Source: an uncultured Pirellula sp. (GTDB lineage Bacteria > Planctomycetota > Planctomycetia > Pirellulales > Pirellulaceae). From it: a stretch of 7,031 bases of DNA. Below are positions 6,950-7,031 of this stretch, piece by piece. The number at the start of each line of letters is the position of its first letter. Positions within the stretch are counted from its first letter, which is position 1. Made by a program: the position numbers and the translations under genes. The notes under the pieces are model-generated. The model searched no databases and had not been told where the DNA came from. It was given only the letters and a program-made list of their open reading frames with translations. Location of the stretch: contig CAITIF010000093.1 of the NCBI GenBank assembly GCA_903892365.1, positions 1 to 7,031 on the forward strand, given 5' to 3'.

Positions 6950-6954
6950 AAGGA
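6950..6954 (+). promoter_or_regulatory. Ribosome binding site of the partial kinase gene
   Basis: AAGGA sits 8 nt before the ATG at 6963. It supports that ATG as the true start of the truncated gene at the right edge. Confidence 0.6.
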
Positions 6955-6962
6955 TGGCACAC

Positions 6963-7031
6963 ATGACTTTTGAACTCATCGACGAAATGGAGCGGCTCGG
7001 AACGCCGCGGATTCTGGTTATTGGCGATCTG
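6963..7031 (+). CDS. hldE: Partial N-terminus of a PfkB-family kinase, probably D-glycero-beta-D-manno-heptose-7-phosphate kinase (HldE/RfaE)
   Basis: Only the first 23 codons are inside the window. The peptide opens MTFELIDEMERLG and continues TPRILVIGDL. This is a short helix leading into the first beta strand of the ribokinase/PfkB fold, where HldE/RfaE proteins typically read P-R-hydrophobic-V-x-G-D-hydrophobic before the MLDxY motif. The enzyme phosphorylates heptose 7-phosphate at C1 in the cytoplasm, supplying ADP-heptose for the LPS inner core; in many bacteria it is fused to an adenylyltransferase domain. A good AAGGA site lies 8 nt upstream. This is most likely a resident chromosomal gene marking the right border of the accessory cassette. 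Another PfkB-family sugar kinase remains possible because the diagnostic motifs lie beyond the edge. Confidence 0.65.
   Translation, partial: MTFELIDEMERLGTPRILVIGDL

Larger units (their letters stand above)
6465..6962. other. Interval without a convincing gene between the NACHT gene and the heptose kinase gene
   Basis: About 500 bp lie between two divergently oriented genes and should contain both promoters. Open frames exist on both strands (plus 6422-6820, minus 6757-6960, plus 6841-6966), but none has a recognisable motif with a good ribosome binding site, and their compositions look like translated noncoding DNA. The only clear structure I see is a small inverted repeat at 6614-6635. 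No tRNA, integrase or att-like duplication against the left flank was found by eye. Confidence 0.5.

Noticed and set aside
6841..6966. 41-codon plus-strand frame whose TGA overlaps the kinase ATG (ATGA)
   Set aside because: The overlap looks like translational coupling, but the start lacks a ribosome binding site and the Cys/Asp/Arg-rich peptide resembles nothing known.

Overview
The window most resembles a chromosome of a Planctomycetota-like bacterium. I infer this from three things: the style of the large NTPase, whose subfamily I associate with planctomycetes and similar large-genome bacteria; moderate GC; and the partial heptose-kinase gene at the right edge. No marker gene fixes the taxonomy. 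No tRNA, rRNA, CRISPR array, transposase or integrase is visible.

Layout, left to right. Positions 1-96 hold the N-terminus of a minus-strand gene that runs off the left edge and encodes a hydrophobic, probably membrane-bound protein. About 550 bp without a convincing gene follow. Next comes a tight two-gene plus-strand operon: a 172-residue protein with four CxxC knuckles (650-1168), then 11 bp later a 231-residue polymerase-beta-fold nucleotidyltransferase (1180-1875). It converges on one very large minus-strand gene (stop at 1959; start at 6209, or less likely 6464), with 83 bp between the two stop codons. The large protein has an N-terminal NACHT/STAND NTPase, a long alpha-helical repeat region and a C-terminal PD-(D/E)xK-type nuclease-like domain. 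About 500 bp without a gene follow. The right edge holds the first 23 codons of a PfkB-family kinase, probably the LPS heptose kinase HldE/RfaE.

Interpretation (inference). The three central genes look like an accessory island between two ordinary cell-envelope genes. NACHT/STAND ATPases fused to nucleases are a recurrent design in bacterial anti-phage and abortive-infection systems, where the helical repeats sense an invader and the nuclease is the effector. The NTase and its zinc-ribbon partner form a second, separately transcribed module that could modify a nucleic acid or protein. They may be a toxin-antitoxin-like pair, a regulator of the NACHT-nuclease, or an unrelated neighbouring defence module. 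The sequence cannot tell whether all three genes form one system or two adjacent ones.
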